A DNA stretch of 64,000 nt, from contig CAHIKZ030003338.1 of the NCBI GenBank assembly GCA_903632075.3, positions 186,001 through 250,000 of the forward strand. Reading direction: 5' to 3'. The first letter of the stretch is position 1. Each line of letters begins with the position of its first letter. The position numbers and the translations under genes are program-made. Below, in pieces: positions 28,291 through 41,670 of the stretch. The notes below the pieces were generated by a model. It searched no databases. It saw only the letters and a program-made list of their open reading frames with translations, and was not told where the DNA came from. The DNA is from Acanthosepion pharaonis. Lineage: Eukaryota; Mollusca; Cephalopoda; Sepiida; Sepiidae.

Positions 28291-30554
28291 TAGGCCACTG
28301 GTCAAAATATTGGTCAGAGCTTGTCCAAGCTGGTCAGAGCCTAGTCAAAGCTGGTCATAACTTGTCCTAACAGGTCCAGGCCGAAGCCAGTCCAAGCTAG
28401 TCAAAGCTTGATCGAATCTCAGTCTTCCACCAAGAAACGATCCATTACTTGTCAAAACCCCCAGCCAAAAAAAAAAAAAAGCCGGGAAGAATGGTATTTA
28501 CTTGATTCCCACTAAATCAAGATATGACACAAGGTCGATTAACGTGGGAGACCCGAGTGTTTCCACTCATAGGCCACTGGTCAAAATATTGGTCAGAGCT
28601 TGTCCAAGCTGGTCAGAGCCTAGTCAAAGCTGGTCATAACTTGTCCTAACAGGTCCAGGCCGAAGCCAGTCCAAGCTAGTCAAAGCTTGATCGAATCTCA
28701 GTCTTCCGCCAAGAAACGATCCATTAATTGTCAAAACCCCCAGCCGAAGCCGGGAAGAAGGTATTTACTTGATTCCCACTAAATCAAGATATGACACAAG
28801 GTCGATTAACGTGGGAGACCCGAGTTTTTCCACTCATAGGCCACTGGTCAAAATATTGGTCAGAGCTTGTCCAAGCTGGTCAGAGCCCTAGTCAAAGCTG
28901 GTCATAACTTGTCCTAACAGGTCCAGGCCGAAGCCAGTCCAAGCTAGTCAAAGCTTGATCGAATCTCAGTCTTCCGCCAAGAAACGATCCATTACTTGTC
29001 AAAACCCCCAGCCGAAGCCGGAAGAAGGTATTTACTTGATTCCCACTAAATCAAGATATGACACAAGGTCGATTAACGTGGAGAGACCCGAGTGTTTCCA
29101 CTCATAGGCCACTGGTCAAAATATTGGTCAGAGCTTGTCCAAGCTGGTCAGAGCCTAGTCAAAGCTGGTCATAACTTGTCCTAACAGGTCCAGGCCGAAG
29201 CCAGTCCAAGCTAGTCTCGAATCTCAGTCTTCAAGAAACGATCCATTACTTGTCAAAACCCCCAGCCGAAGCCGGGAAGAATGGTATTTACTTGATTCCC
29301 ACTAAATCAAGATATGACACAAGGTCGATTAACGTGGGAGACCCGAGTGTTTCCACTCATAGGCCACTGGTCAAAATATTGGCTTGTCCAAGCTGGTCAG
29401 AGCCTAGTCAAAGCTGGTCATAACTTGTCCTTGTCCTAACTGGGTCAGGCTGGTCATAACTTGTCCCAGGTCCAAGCTAGTCAAAGCTTGATCGAATCTC
29501 AGTCTTCCACCAAGAAACGATCCATTACTTGTCAAAACCCCCAGCCGAAGCCGGGAAGAAGGTATTTACTTGATTCCCACTAAATCAAGATATGACACAA
29601 GGTCGATTAACGTGGGAGACCCAGTGTTTCCACTCATAGGCCACTGGTCAAAATATTGGTCAGAGCTTGTCCAAGCTGGTCAGAGCCTAGTCAAAGCTGG
29701 TCATAACTTGTCCTAACAGGTCCAGGCCGAAGCCAGTCCAAAGCTAGTCAAAGCTTGATCGAATCTCAGTCTTCCACCAAGAAACGATCCATTACTTGTC
29801 AAAACCCCCAGCCGAAGCCGGGAAGAAGGTATTTACTTGATTCCCACTAAATCAAGATATGACACAAGGTCGATTAACGTGGGAGACCTGAGTGTTTCCC
29901 TCCACTCATAGGCCACTGGTCAAAATATTGGTCAGAGCTTGTCCAAGCTGGTCAGAGCCTAGTCAAAGCTGGTCATAACTTGTCCTAACAGGTCCAGGCC
30001 GAAGCCAGTCCAAGCTAGTCAAAGCTTGATCGAATCTCAGTCTTCCACCAAGAAACGATCCATTACTTGTCAAAACCCCCAGCCGAAGCCGGGAAGAAGG
30101 TATTTACTTGATTCCCACTAAATCAAGATATGACACAAGGTCGATTAACGTGGGAGACCCGGAGTGTTTCCACTCATAGGCCACTGGTCAAAATATTGGT
30201 CAGAGCTTGTCCAAGCTGGTCAGAGCCTAGTCAAAGCTGGTCATAACTTGTCCCTAACAGGTCCAGGCCGAAGCCAGTCCAAGCTAGTCAAAGCTTGATC
30301 GAATCTCAGTCTTCCGCCAAGAAACGATCCATTACTTGTCAAAACCCCAGCCGAAGCCGGGAAGAGGTATTTACTTGATTCCCACTAAATCAAGATATGA
30401 CACAAGGTCGATTAACGTGGGAGACCCGAGTGTTTCCACTCATAGGCCACTGGTCAAAATATTGGTCAGAGCTTGTCCAAGCTGGTCAGAGCCTAGTCAA
30501 AGCTGGTCATAACTTGTCCTAACAGGTCCAGGCCGAAGCCAGTCCAAGCTAGTC

Positions 30555-30790
30555 AAAGTCTTCCGCCAAGAATCGATCCAATCTCAGTCTTCCGAAGCCA
30601 AGAAACGATCCATTAGATTGTCACAAGGTCCCCCAGTGCCTCAAGGCCACTGGGAAATGGCCTAGTCAAAGCTTTAACTTGATTCCCACTAAATCAAGAT
30701 ATGACACAAGGTCGATTAACGTGGGAGACCAAAAAAAGGCCAAGAAAGTGTTTTCCCCACTAAATCAAGATATGACACTCATAGGCCACT
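30555..30790. repeat. Shuffled-monomer island 11
   Basis: The CTTCCG-CCAAGAA word is duplicated with a changed spacer. CACAAGGTC is joined to the C-run, and a second ACTAAATCAAGATATGACA copy is inserted before the CATAGGCC word. Confidence 0.75.
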
Positions 30791-32984
30791 GGTCAAAATA
30801 TTGGTCAGAGCTTGTCCAAGCTGGTCAGAGCCTAGTCAAAGCTGGTCATAACTTGTCCTAACAGGTCCAGGCCGAAGCCAGTCCAAGCTAGTCAAAGCTT
30901 GATCGAATCTCAGTCTTCCGCCAAGAAACGATCCATTACTTGTCAAAACCCCCAGCCAAAAAAAAGGCCGGGAAGCAGGTATTTACTTGATTCCCACTAA
31001 ATCAAGATATGACACAAGGTCGATTAACGTGGGAGACCCGAGTGTTTCCACTCATAGGCCACTGGTCAAAATATTGGTCAGAGCTTGTCCAAGCTGGTCA
31101 GAGCCTAGTCAAAGCTGGTCATAACTTGTCCTAACAGGTCCAGGCCGAAGCCAGTCCAAGCTAGTCAAAGCAAATTGATCGAATCTCAGTCTTCCGCCAA
31201 GAAACGATCCATTAATTGTCAAAACCCCAGCCGAAGTCAAAGAAGGTATTTACTTGATTCCCACTAAATCAAGATATGACACAAGGTCGATTAAGATATG
31301 ACACAAGGGAGACGTGGGAGAGTGTTTCCACTCATAGGCCACTGGTCAAAATATTGGTCAGAGCTTGTCCAAGCTGGTCAGAGCCTAGTCAAAGCTGGTC
31401 ATAACTTGTCCTAACAGGTCCAGGCCGAAGCCAGTCCAAGCTAGTCAAAGCTTGATCGAATCTCAGTCTTCCGCCAAGAAACGATCCATTAATTGTCAAA
31501 ACCCCAGCCGAAGCCGGGAAGAAGGTATTTACTTGATTCCCACTAAATCAAGATATGACACAAGGTCGATTAACGTGGGAGACCATAGGCCACTGGTGTT
31601 TCCACTCATAGGCCACTGGTCAAAATATTGGTCAGAGCTTGTCCAAGCTGGTCAGAGCCTAGTCAAAGCTGGTCATAACTTGTCCTAACAGGTCCAGGCC
31701 GAAGCCAGTCCAAGCTAGTCAAAGCTTGATCGAATCTCAGTCTTCCACCAAGAAACGATCCATTACTTGTCAAAACCCCAGCCGAAGCCGGGAAGAAGGT
31801 ATTTACTTGATTCCCACTAAATCAAGATATGACACAAGGTCGATTAACGTGGGAGACCCGAGTGTTTCCACTCATAGGCCACTGGTCAAAATATTGGTCA
31901 GAGCTTGTCCAAGCTGGTCAGAGCCTAGTCAAAGCTGGTCATAACTTGTCCTAACAGGTCCAGGCCGAAGCCAGTCCAAGCTAGTCAAAGCTTGATCGAA
32001 TCTCAGTCTTCCGCCAAGAAACGATCCATTACTTGTCAAAACCCCCAGCCGAAGCCGGGAAGAATGGTATTTACTTGATTCCCACTAAATCAAGATATGA
32101 CACAAGGTCGATTAACGTGGGAGACCCGAGTGTTTCCACTCATAGGCCACTGGTCAAAATATTGGTCAGAGCTTGTCCAAGCTGGTCAGAGCCTAGTCAA
32201 AGCTGGTCATAACTTGTCCTAACAGGTCCAGGCCGAAGCCAGTCCAAGCTAGTCAAAGCTTGATCGAATCTCAGTCTTCCACCAAGAAACGATCCATTAC
32301 TTGTCAAAACCCCAGCCAAGGTCCGGGAAGCCATGGTATTTACTTGATTCCCCACTAAATCAAGATATGACACAAGGTCGATTAACGTGGGAGACCAAGA
32401 AAGTGTTTCCACTCATAGGCCACTGGTCAAAATATTGGTCATTAACTTGTCCAAGCTGGTCAGAGCCTAGTCAAAGCTGGTCATAACTTGTCCTAACAGG
32501 TCCAGGCCGAAGCCAGTCCAAGCTAGTCAAAGCTTGATCGAATCTCAGTCTTCCACCAAGAAACGATCCATTAATTGTCAAAACCCCCAAAAAAAGCCGG
32601 AAAGATGGTATTTACTTGATTCCCACTAAATCAAGATATGACACAAGGTCGATTAACGTGGGAGACCCGAGTGTTTCCACTCATAGGCCACTGGTCAAAA
32701 TATTGGTCAGAGCTTGTCCAAGCTGGTCAGAGCCTAGTCAAAGCTGGTCATAACTTGTCCTAACAGGTCCAGGCCGAAGCCAGTCCAAGCTAGTCAAAGC
32801 TTGATCGAATCTCAGTCTTCCGCCAAGAAACGATCCATTACTTGTCAAAACCCCCAGCCGAAGCCGGGAAGAATGGTATTTACTTGATTCCCACTAAATC
32901 AAGATATGACACAAGGTCGATTAACGTGGGAGACCCGAGTGTTTCCACTCATAGGCCACTGGTCAAAATATTGGTCAGAGCTTG

Positions 32985-33260
32985 TCCAAGCTTGCCTAGT
33001 CCAAGCTGGTCAGGAGAAGCCAGTCAAAGCTGGTCATAACTTGTCCTCAACAAGGTCCAGGCCAAAAAGCCAGTCACTAAATCAAGATATGACACAAGGT
33101 CGATTAACGTGGGTCAAAGCTTGATCTTGTCCTAACAGGTCCAGGAATCTCAGTCTTCTCAGTCTTCCGCCAAGAAACGATCCATTACTTGTCAAAACGA
33201 TCCATTCGATTAACGTGGGACTTGTCAAAACCCCTGGTCCTAACAGGTCCAAAAGCCGGA
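32985..33260. repeat. Shuffled-monomer island 12
   Basis: The AATCAAGATATGACACAAGG and CGATTAACGTGGG words appear in the middle of the GTCC block. The CAGTCTTC and ACGATCCATT words are each doubled. Chance reading frames on both strands here reflect the rearranged phase and are not genes. Confidence 0.8.
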
Positions 33261-35734
33261 AACGATCCATTAATTGTCAAAACCCCAGCCGAAGCCGGGA
33301 AGAAGGTATTTACTTGATTCCCACTAAATCAAGATATGACACAAGGTCGATTAACGTGGGAGACCCGAGTGTTTCCACTCATAGGCCACTGGTCAAAATA
33401 TTGGTCAGAGCTTGTCCAAGCTGGTCAGAGCCTAGTCAAAGCTGGTCATAACTTGTCCTAACAGGTCCAGGCCGAAGCCAGTCCAAGCTAGTCAAAGCTT
33501 GATCGAATCTCAGTCTTCCGCCAAGAAACGATCCATTACTTGTCAAAACCCCCAGCCAAAAAAAAGGCCGGGAAGCATGGTATTTACTTGATTCCCACTA
33601 AATCAAGATATGACACAAGGTCGATTAACGTGGGAGACCCGAGTGTTTCCACTCATAGGCCACTGGTCAAAATATTGGTCAGAGCTTGTCCAAGCTGGTC
33701 AGAGCCTAGTCAAAGCTGGTCATAACTTGTCCTAACAGGTCCAGGCCGAAGCCAGTCCAAGCTAGTCAAAGCTTGATCGAATCTCAGTCTTCCGCCAAGA
33801 AACGATCCATTACTTGTCAAAACCCCAGCCGAAGCCGGGAAGAAAGCCAGTTCCCACTAAATCATTGATTCCCACTAAATCAAGATATGACACAAGGTCG
33901 ATTAACGTGGGAGACCCGAGTGTTTCCACTCATAGGCCACTGGTCAAAATATTGGTCAGAGCTTGTCCAAGCTGGTCAGAGCCTAGTCAAAGCTGGTCAT
34001 AACTTGTCCTAACAGGTCCAGGCCGAAGCCAGTCCAAGCTAGTCAAAGCTTGATCGAATCTCAGTCTTCCGCCAAGAAACGATCCATTACTTGTCAAAAC
34101 CCCCAGCCAAAAAAAGCCGGGAAGAAGGTATTTACTTTTCCCACTAAATCAAGATATGACACAAGGTCGATTAACGTGGGAGACCCGAGTGTTTTCCACT
34201 CATAGGCCACTGGTCAAAATATTGGTCAGAGCTTGTCCAAGCTGGTCAGAGCCTAGTCAAAGCTGGTCATAACTTGTCCCTAACAGGTCCAGGCCGAAGC
34301 CAGTCCAAGCTAGTCAAAGCTTGATCGAATCTCAGTCTTCCGCCAAGAAACGATCCATTACTTGTCAAACCCCCCCAGCCAAAAGCCGGGAAGAAGGTAT
34401 TTACTTGATTCCCACTAAATCAAGATATGACACAAGGTCGATTAACGTGGGAGACCTGAGTGTTTCCACTCATAGGCCACTGGTCAAAATATTGGTCAGA
34501 GCTTGTCCAAGCTGGTCAGAGCCTAGTCAAAGCTGGTCATAACTTGTCCTAACAGGTCCAGGCCGAAGCCAGTCCAAGCTAGTCAAAGCTTGATCGAATC
34601 TCAGTCTTCCGCCAAGAAACGATCCATTACTTGTCAAACCCCAGCCGAAGCCGGGAAAGATGGTATTTACTTGATTCCCACTAAATCAAGATATGACACA
34701 AGGTCGATTAACGTGGGAGACCTGAGTGTTTCCACTCATAGGCCACTGGTCAAAATATTGGTCAGAGCTTGTCCAAGCTGGTCAGAGCTAGTCAAAGCTG
34801 GTCATAACTTGTATTAACAGGTCCAGGCTGAAGCCAGTTAGTCTTGATCGAATCTGTCTTCCACCAAGAAACGATCCATTACTTGTCAAAACCCCCCAAA
34901 AAAAAAGCCGGCTGGTATTTACTTGTTCCACTAAATCAAGATATGACACAAGGTCGGTGGGAGACCCGAGTGTTTCCACCATAGGCCACTGGTCAAAATA
35001 TTGGTCAGAGCTTGTCCAAGCTGGTCAGAGCCTAGTCAAAGCTGGTCTCAGTAACAGGTCCAGGCCGAAGCCAGTCCAAGCGAGTCCTTGATCGAATCTC
35101 AGTCTTCCACCAAGAAACGATCCAAAACCCCCAGCAAAAAAAGCCGGGAAGAATGGTATTTACTTGATTCCCACTAAATCAAGATATGACACAAGGTCGA
35201 TTAACGTGGGAGACCCGAGTGTTTCCACTCATAGGCCACTGGTCAAAATATTGGTCAGAGCTTGTCCAAGCTGGTCAGAGCCTAGTCAAAGCTGGTCATA
35301 ACTTGTCCTAACAGGTCCAGGCCGAAGCCAGTCCAAGCTAGTCAAAGCTTGATCGAATCTCAGTCTTCCGCCAAGAAACGATCCATTACTTGTCAAAACC
35401 CCAGCCGAAGCCGGGAAGAAGGTATTTACTTGATTCCCACTAAATCAAGATATGACACAAGGTCGATTAACGTGGGAGACCCGAGTGTTTCCACTCATAG
35501 GCCACTGGTCAAAATATTGGTCAGAGCTTGTCCAAGCTGGTCAGAGCCTAGTCAAAGCTGGTCATAACTTGTCCTAACAGGTCCAGGCCGAAGCCAGTCC
35601 AAGCTAGTCAAAGCTTGATCGAATCTCAGTCTTCCGCCAAGAAACGATCCATTACTTGTCAAAACCCCCCAAAAAAAAAGCCGGGAAGAATGGTATTTAC
35701 TTGATTCCCCACTAAATCAAGATATGACACAAGG

Positions 35735-35935
35735 TCAGTGTTTCCACTCATAGGCCACTGGTTATTGGTCAGAGCTTGTCCAAGCTGGTCAGGCCTAGAG
35801 CTGGTCATAACTTGTCCTAACAGGTCCAGGCCGAAGCCAGTCAAGCTAGTCAAAGCTTTGATCGAATCTCAGTCTTCCGCCAAGAAACGATCCAGGCCAA
35901 AACCCCTGGTCGGAAAAATATTTGGATTTCCACTA
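35735..35935. repeat. Shortened monomer 13
   Basis: Several deletions between short repeated words remove the TCGATTAACG part and some GGTC words. The C-run slot is replaced by GGCC-AAAACCCCTGGTC. Confidence 0.65.
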
Positions 35936-36379
35936 AATCAAGATATGACACAAGGTCGATTAACGTGGGAGACCCGAGTGTTTCCACTCATAGGCCACTG
36001 GTCAAAATATTGGTCAAAGCTTGTGGCTCATAGAGCCTAGTCAAAGCTGGTCATAACTTGTCCTAACAGGTCCAGGCCGAAGCCAGTCCAAGCTAGTCAA
36101 AGCTTGATCGAATCTCAGTCTTCCGCCAAGAAACGATCCATTATTTGTCAAAACCCCCCAAAAAAAAGGCCGGGAAGAATGGTATTTACTTGATTCCCAC
36201 TAAATCAAGATATGACACAAGGTCGATTAACGTGGGAGACCCGAGTGTTTCCCTCATAGGCCACTGGTCAAAATATTGGTCAGAGCTTGTCCAAGCTGGT
36301 CAGAGCCTAGTCAAAGCTGGTCATAACTTGTCCTAACAGGTCCAGGCCGAAGCCAGTCCAAGCTAGTCAAAGCTTGATC

Positions 36380-37045
36380 GAAAGTCTTCCACCAAGAAAC
36401 GATCGAATCTCAGTCTTCAAGATATGACCAAGGTCGAAACGATCCATTACTTGTCAAAACCCCCAGCCATATTGGTCCTGGTCTTGATCGAATCTTGTCC
36501 TAAGGGAAGAATGGTATTTAGTCTTGATTCCCACTAAATCAAGATATGACACAAGGTCGATTAACGTGGGAGACCTGAGTGTTTCCACTCATAGGCCACT
36601 GGTCAAAATATTGGTCAGAGCTTGTCCAAGCTGGTCAGAGCCTAGTCAAAGCTGGTCATAACTTGTCCTAACAGGTCCAGGCCGAAGCCAGTCCAAGCTA
36701 GTCAAAGCTTGATCGAATCTCAGTCTTCCGCCAAGAAACGATCCATTACTTGTCAAAACCCCAGCCAAAAAAAAAAAATTTACTTGCTAAATCAAGATAT
36801 GACACAAGGTCGATTTGGGAGACTTGATTCATAGGCCACTGGTAAATCAAGATAGCTGGTCAGACACAAAGCTGGTCGATTAACAGGTCCAGGGAGACCA
36901 AAGCTTGATCGAATCTCAGTGTTTCCAAGAAACGATCCATTACTTGGCCACTGGTCTTGAAAATCAAGATTGGTCGATTAACGTGGGAGACCTTGTCCAT
37001 AGGCCACTGGTCAAAATATTGGCCTAGCTTGTCAAAGCTGGTCAA
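36380..37045. repeat. Shuffled-monomer islands 14 and 15
   Basis: Two permuted stretches (36380-36520 and 36765-37045) flank one regular monomer. In the second, a 12-A tract is followed directly by the TTTACTTG word. AAATCAAGAT and GGTCGATTAAC then recur three times in changed order. Confidence 0.75.
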
Positions 37046-37384
37046 AGCTGGTCATAACTTGTCCTAACAGGTCCAGGCCGAAGCCAGTCCAAGCTAGTCA
37101 AAGCTTGATCGAATCTCAGTCTTCCGCCAAGAAACGATCCATTACTTGTCAAAACCCCAGCCGAAGCCTAACAGGGAAGAAGGTATTTACTTGATTTCCC
37201 ACTAAATCAAGATATGACACAAGGTCGATTAACGTGGGAGACCTGAGTGTTTCCACTCATAGGCCACTGGTCAAAATATTGGTCAGAGCTTGTCCAAGCT
37301 GGTCAGAGCCTAGTCAAAGCTGGTCATAACTTGTCCTAACAGGTCCAGGCCGAAGCCAGTCCAAGCTAGTCAAAGCTTGATCGA

Positions 37385-37675
37385 ATCTTCCGCCAAGAAA
37401 CGATCCATTCTTTCAAAACCCCCCAGCCGAAGCCGGGAAGAAAACTTGATTCCCACTAAATCAAGATATGACACAAGGTCGATTAAAACCCCCCATAGGC
37501 CACTGGTCAAAATATTGGTCAGAAAGCTGGTCAGAGCCTAGTCAAAGCTGGTCATAACTTGTCCTAAAGGTCCAGGCCGAAGCCAGTCCAAGCTAGTCAA
37601 AGCTTGATTCTCAGTCTTCCGCCAAGAAACGATTCAAAACCCCCAGCCGAAGCCTAAACTAAATCAAGATATGAC
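37385..37675. repeat. Shortened monomers 16
   Basis: Two consecutive monomers have lost pieces (the GGTATTT word, part of GTGGGAGACCC and one GGTC word). A C-run appears in the wrong position, next to CATAGGCC. Confidence 0.7.
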
Positions 37676-39814
37676 ACAAGGTCGATTAACGTGGGAGACC
37701 CGAGTGTTTCCACTCATAGGCCACTGGTCAAAATATTGGTCATAGCTTGTCCAAGCTGGTCAGAGCCTAGTCAAAGCTGGTCATAACTTGTCCTAACAGG
37801 TCCAGGCCGAAGCCAGTCCAAGCTAGTCAAAGCTTGATCGAATCTCAGTCTTCCGCCAAGAAACGATCCATTACTTGTCAAAACCCCAGCCGAAGCCGGG
37901 AAGAAGGTATTTACTTGATTCCCACTAAATCAAGATATGACACAAGGTCGATTAACGTGGGGAGACCCGAGTGTTTCCACTCATAGGCCACTGGTCAAAA
38001 TATTGGTCAGAGCTTGTCCAAGCTGGTCAGAGCCTAGTCAAAGCTGGTCATAACTTGTCCTAACAGGTCCAGGCCGAAGCCAGTCCAAGCTAGTCAAAGC
38101 TTGATCGAATCTCAGTCTTCCGCCAAGAAACGATCCATTACTTGTCAAAACCCCCAGCCAAGAAAAAAAAAAGCCGGGAAGAAGGTATTTACTTGATTCC
38201 CACTAAATCAAGATATGACACAAGGTCGATTAACGTGGGAGACCTGGAGTGTTTCCACCATAGGCCACTGGTCAAAATATTGGTCAGAGCTTGTCCAAGC
38301 TGGTCAGAGCCTAGTCAAAGCTGGTCATAACTTGTCCTAACAGGTCCAGGCCGAAGCCAGTCCAAGCTAGTCAAAGCTTGATCGAATCTCAGTCTTCCGC
38401 CAAGAAACGATCCATTACTTGTCAAAACCCCCAGCCAAAAAAAAGGCCGGGAAGCAGGTATTTACTTGATTCCCACTAAATCAAGATATGACACAAGGTC
38501 GATTAACGTGGGAGACCCGAGTGTTTCCACTCATAGGCCACTGGTCAAAATATTGGTCAGAGCTTGTCCAAGCTGGTCAGAGCCTAGTCAAAGCTGGTCA
38601 TAACTTGTCCTAACAGGTCCAGGCCGAAGCCAGTCCAAGCTAGTCAAAGCTTGATCGAATCTCAGTCTTCCGCCAAGAAACGATCCATTACTTGTCAAAA
38701 CCCCAGCCAAAAAGCCGGGAAGAAGGTATTTACTTGATTCCCACTAAATCAAGATATGACACAAGGTCGATTAACGTGGGAGACCCGAGTGTTTCCACTC
38801 ATAGGCCACTGGTCAAAATATTGGTCATAGCTTGTCCAAGCTGGTCAGAGCCTAGTCAAAGCTGGTCATAACTTGTCCTAACAGGTCCAGGCCGAAGCCA
38901 GTCCAAGCTAGTCAAAGCTTGATCGAATCTCAGTCTTCCGCCAAGAAACGATCCATTACTTGTCAAACCCCCCCCAGCCCGGAAAAAGGTATTTACTTGA
39001 TTCCCACTAAATCAAGAAGACACAAGGTCCGATTACTAAATGGGAGACCCAAGGTCGATTAACGTGGGAGACCCGAGGTTTCCACTCATAGGCCACTGGT
39101 CAAAATATTGGTCAGAGCTTGTCCAAGCTGGTCAGAGCCTAGTCAAAGCTGGTCATAACTTGTCCTAACAGGTCCAGGCCGAAGCCAGTCCAAGCTAGTC
39201 AAAGCTTGATCGAATCTCAGTCTTCCGCCAAGAAACGATCCATTACTTGTCAAAACCCCAGCCGAAGCCGGAAAAAAAAAGCCGGGAAGAAGGTATTTAC
39301 TTGATTCCCACTAAATCAAGATATGACACAAGGTCGATTAACGTGGGAGACCCTGAGTGTTTCCACTCATAGGCCACTGGTCAAAATATTGGTCAGAGCT
39401 TGTCCAAGCTGGTCAGAGCCTAGTCAAAGCTGGTCATAACTTGTCCTAACAGGTCCAGGCCGAAGCCAGTCCAAGCTAGTCAAAGCTTGATCGAATCTCA
39501 GTCTTCCGCCAAGAAACGATCCATTACTTGTCAAACCCCCCCAAAGCCGAGGCCGGGAAGAATGGTATTTACTTGATTCCCACTAAATCAAGATATGACA
39601 CAAGGTCGATTAACGTGGGAGACCCGAGTGTTTCCACTCATAGGCCACTGGTCAAAATATTGGTCAGAGCTTGTCCAAGCTGGTCAGAGCCTAGTCAAAG
39701 CTGGTCATAACTTGTCCTAACAGGTCCAGGCCGAAGCCAGTCCAAGCTAGTCAAAGCTTGATCGAATCTCAGTCTTCCGCCAAGAAACGATCCATTACTT
39801 GTCAAACCCCCAGC

Positions 39815-39950
39815 CAAGAAGGTCCGGGAAGAGGCCACTGGTATTGGCAGAGCTTGATTCAAACTAAATCAAGATATGACACAAGGTCGATTAACGTGCC
39901 AAGGAGACCAAGAAGCCAGGAAGAAGGTACTTTCCACTAAATCAATAGGC
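39815..39950. repeat. Shuffled-monomer island 17
   Basis: GGCCACTGGTATTGG and CAGAGCTTGATTC are placed in front of AAATCAAGATATG. AAGAAGCCAGGAAGAAGGTA then sits where the TTTCCACTC word is expected. Confidence 0.7.
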
Positions 39951-41392
39951 CACTGGTCAAAATATTGGTCAGAGCTTGTCCAAGCTGGTCAGAGCCTAGT
40001 CAAAGCTGGTCATAACTTGTCCTAACAGGTCCAGGCCGAAGCCAGTCCAAGCTAGTCAAAGCTTGATCGAATCTCAGTCTTCCGCCAAGAAACGATCCAT
40101 TACTTGTCAAAACCCCCAGCCGAAGCTGGGAAGAAGGTATTTACTTGATTCCCACTAAATCAAGATATGACACAAGGTCGATTAACGTGGGAGACCTGAG
40201 TGTTTCCACTCATAGGCCACTGGTCAAAATATTGGTCAGAGCTTGTCCAAGCTGGTCAGAGCCTAGTCAAAGCTGGTCATAACTTGTCCTAACAGGTCCA
40301 GGCCGAAGCCAAGTCCAAGCTAGTCAAAGCTTGATCGAATCTCAGTCTTCCGCCAAGAAACGATCCATTAATTGTCAAAACCCCCAGCCGAAGCCGGGGA
40401 AGAAGGTATTTACTTGATTCCCACTAAATCAAGATATGACACAAGGTCGATTAACGGGAGACCCTGAGTGTTTCCAACTCAGGCCACTGGTCAAAATATT
40501 GGTCAGAGCTTGTCCAAGCTGGTCAGAGCCTAGTCAAAGCTGGTCATAACTTGTCCTAACAGGTCCAGGCCGAAGCCAGTCCAAGCTAGTCAAAGCTTGA
40601 TCGAATCTCAGTCTTCCGCCAAAACGATCCATTAATTGTCAAAACCCCAGCCGAAGCCGGGAAGAAGGTATTTACTTGATTCCCACTAAATCAAGATATG
40701 ACACAAGGTCGATTAACGTGGGAGACCCGAGTGTTTCCACTCATAGGCCACTGGTCAAAATATTGGTCAGAGCTTGTCCAAGCTGGTCAGAGCCTAGTCA
40801 AAGCTGGTCATAACTTGTCCTAACAGGTCCAGGCCGAAGCCAGTCCAAGCTAGTCAAAGCTTGATCGAATCTCAGTCTTCCACCAAGAAACGATCCATTA
40901 CTTGTCAAAACCCCCAGCCGAAGCCGGGAAGAAGGTATTTACTTGATTCCCACTAAATCAAGATATGACACAAGGTCGATTAACGTGGGAGACCTGAGTG
41001 TTTCCACTCATAGGCCACTGGTCAAAATATTGGTCAGAGCTTGTCCAAGCTGGTCAGAGCCCTAGTCAAAGCTGGTCATAACTTGTCCTAACAGGTCCAG
41101 GCCGAAGCCAGTCCAAGCTAGTCAAAGCTTGATCGAATCTCAGTCTTCCGCCAAGAAACGATCCATTACTTGTCAAAACCCCCAGCCGAAGCCGGGAAGA
41201 AGGTATTTACTTGATTCCCACTAAATCAAGATATGACACAAGGTCGATTAACGTGGGAGACCCGAGTGTTTTCCACTCATAGGCCACTGGTCAAAATATT
41301 GGTCAGAGCTTGTCCAAGCTGGTCAGAGCCTAGTCAAAGCTGGTCATAACTTGTCCTAACAGGTCCAGGCCGAAGCCAGTCCAAGCTAGTCA

Positions 41393-41670
41393 AAGCGAAT
41401 CTGATCGATCCATTATCTCGAAGCTGGAAGAAGGTATTTACTTGATTCCACTAAATCAAGAAAGGTCGATCCATTACATAGGCCACTGGTCAAAAAAAGC
41501 TTGTCCTGGTCAGAGCCTAGTCAAAGCTGGTCAAAAACAGGTCCAGGCCGAAGCCAGTCCAAGCTAGTTTGATCGAATTCAGTCTTCCCAAGAAACGATC
41601 CATTACTTGTCAAAAGATAAGCCGGGACACAAGGTCGATTAATCGACACAAGGGAGACCCAGAGTGTTTC
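41393..41670. repeat. Shuffled-monomer island 18
   Basis: Words of 6-15 bases from all parts of the monomer are joined, including GGTCGATCCATTA (a GTCGATT/GATCCATT hybrid) and ATCGACACAAGG. This is one of the most fragmented islands. Confidence 0.8.

Noticed and set aside
2577..37045. Minus-strand frames (SPTLIDLVSYLDLVG...GSFLGGRLRFDQALTSLDWL) in the array
   Set aside because: They appear only where an indel removes the usual stop and have no recognisable family; they are satellite shadows.
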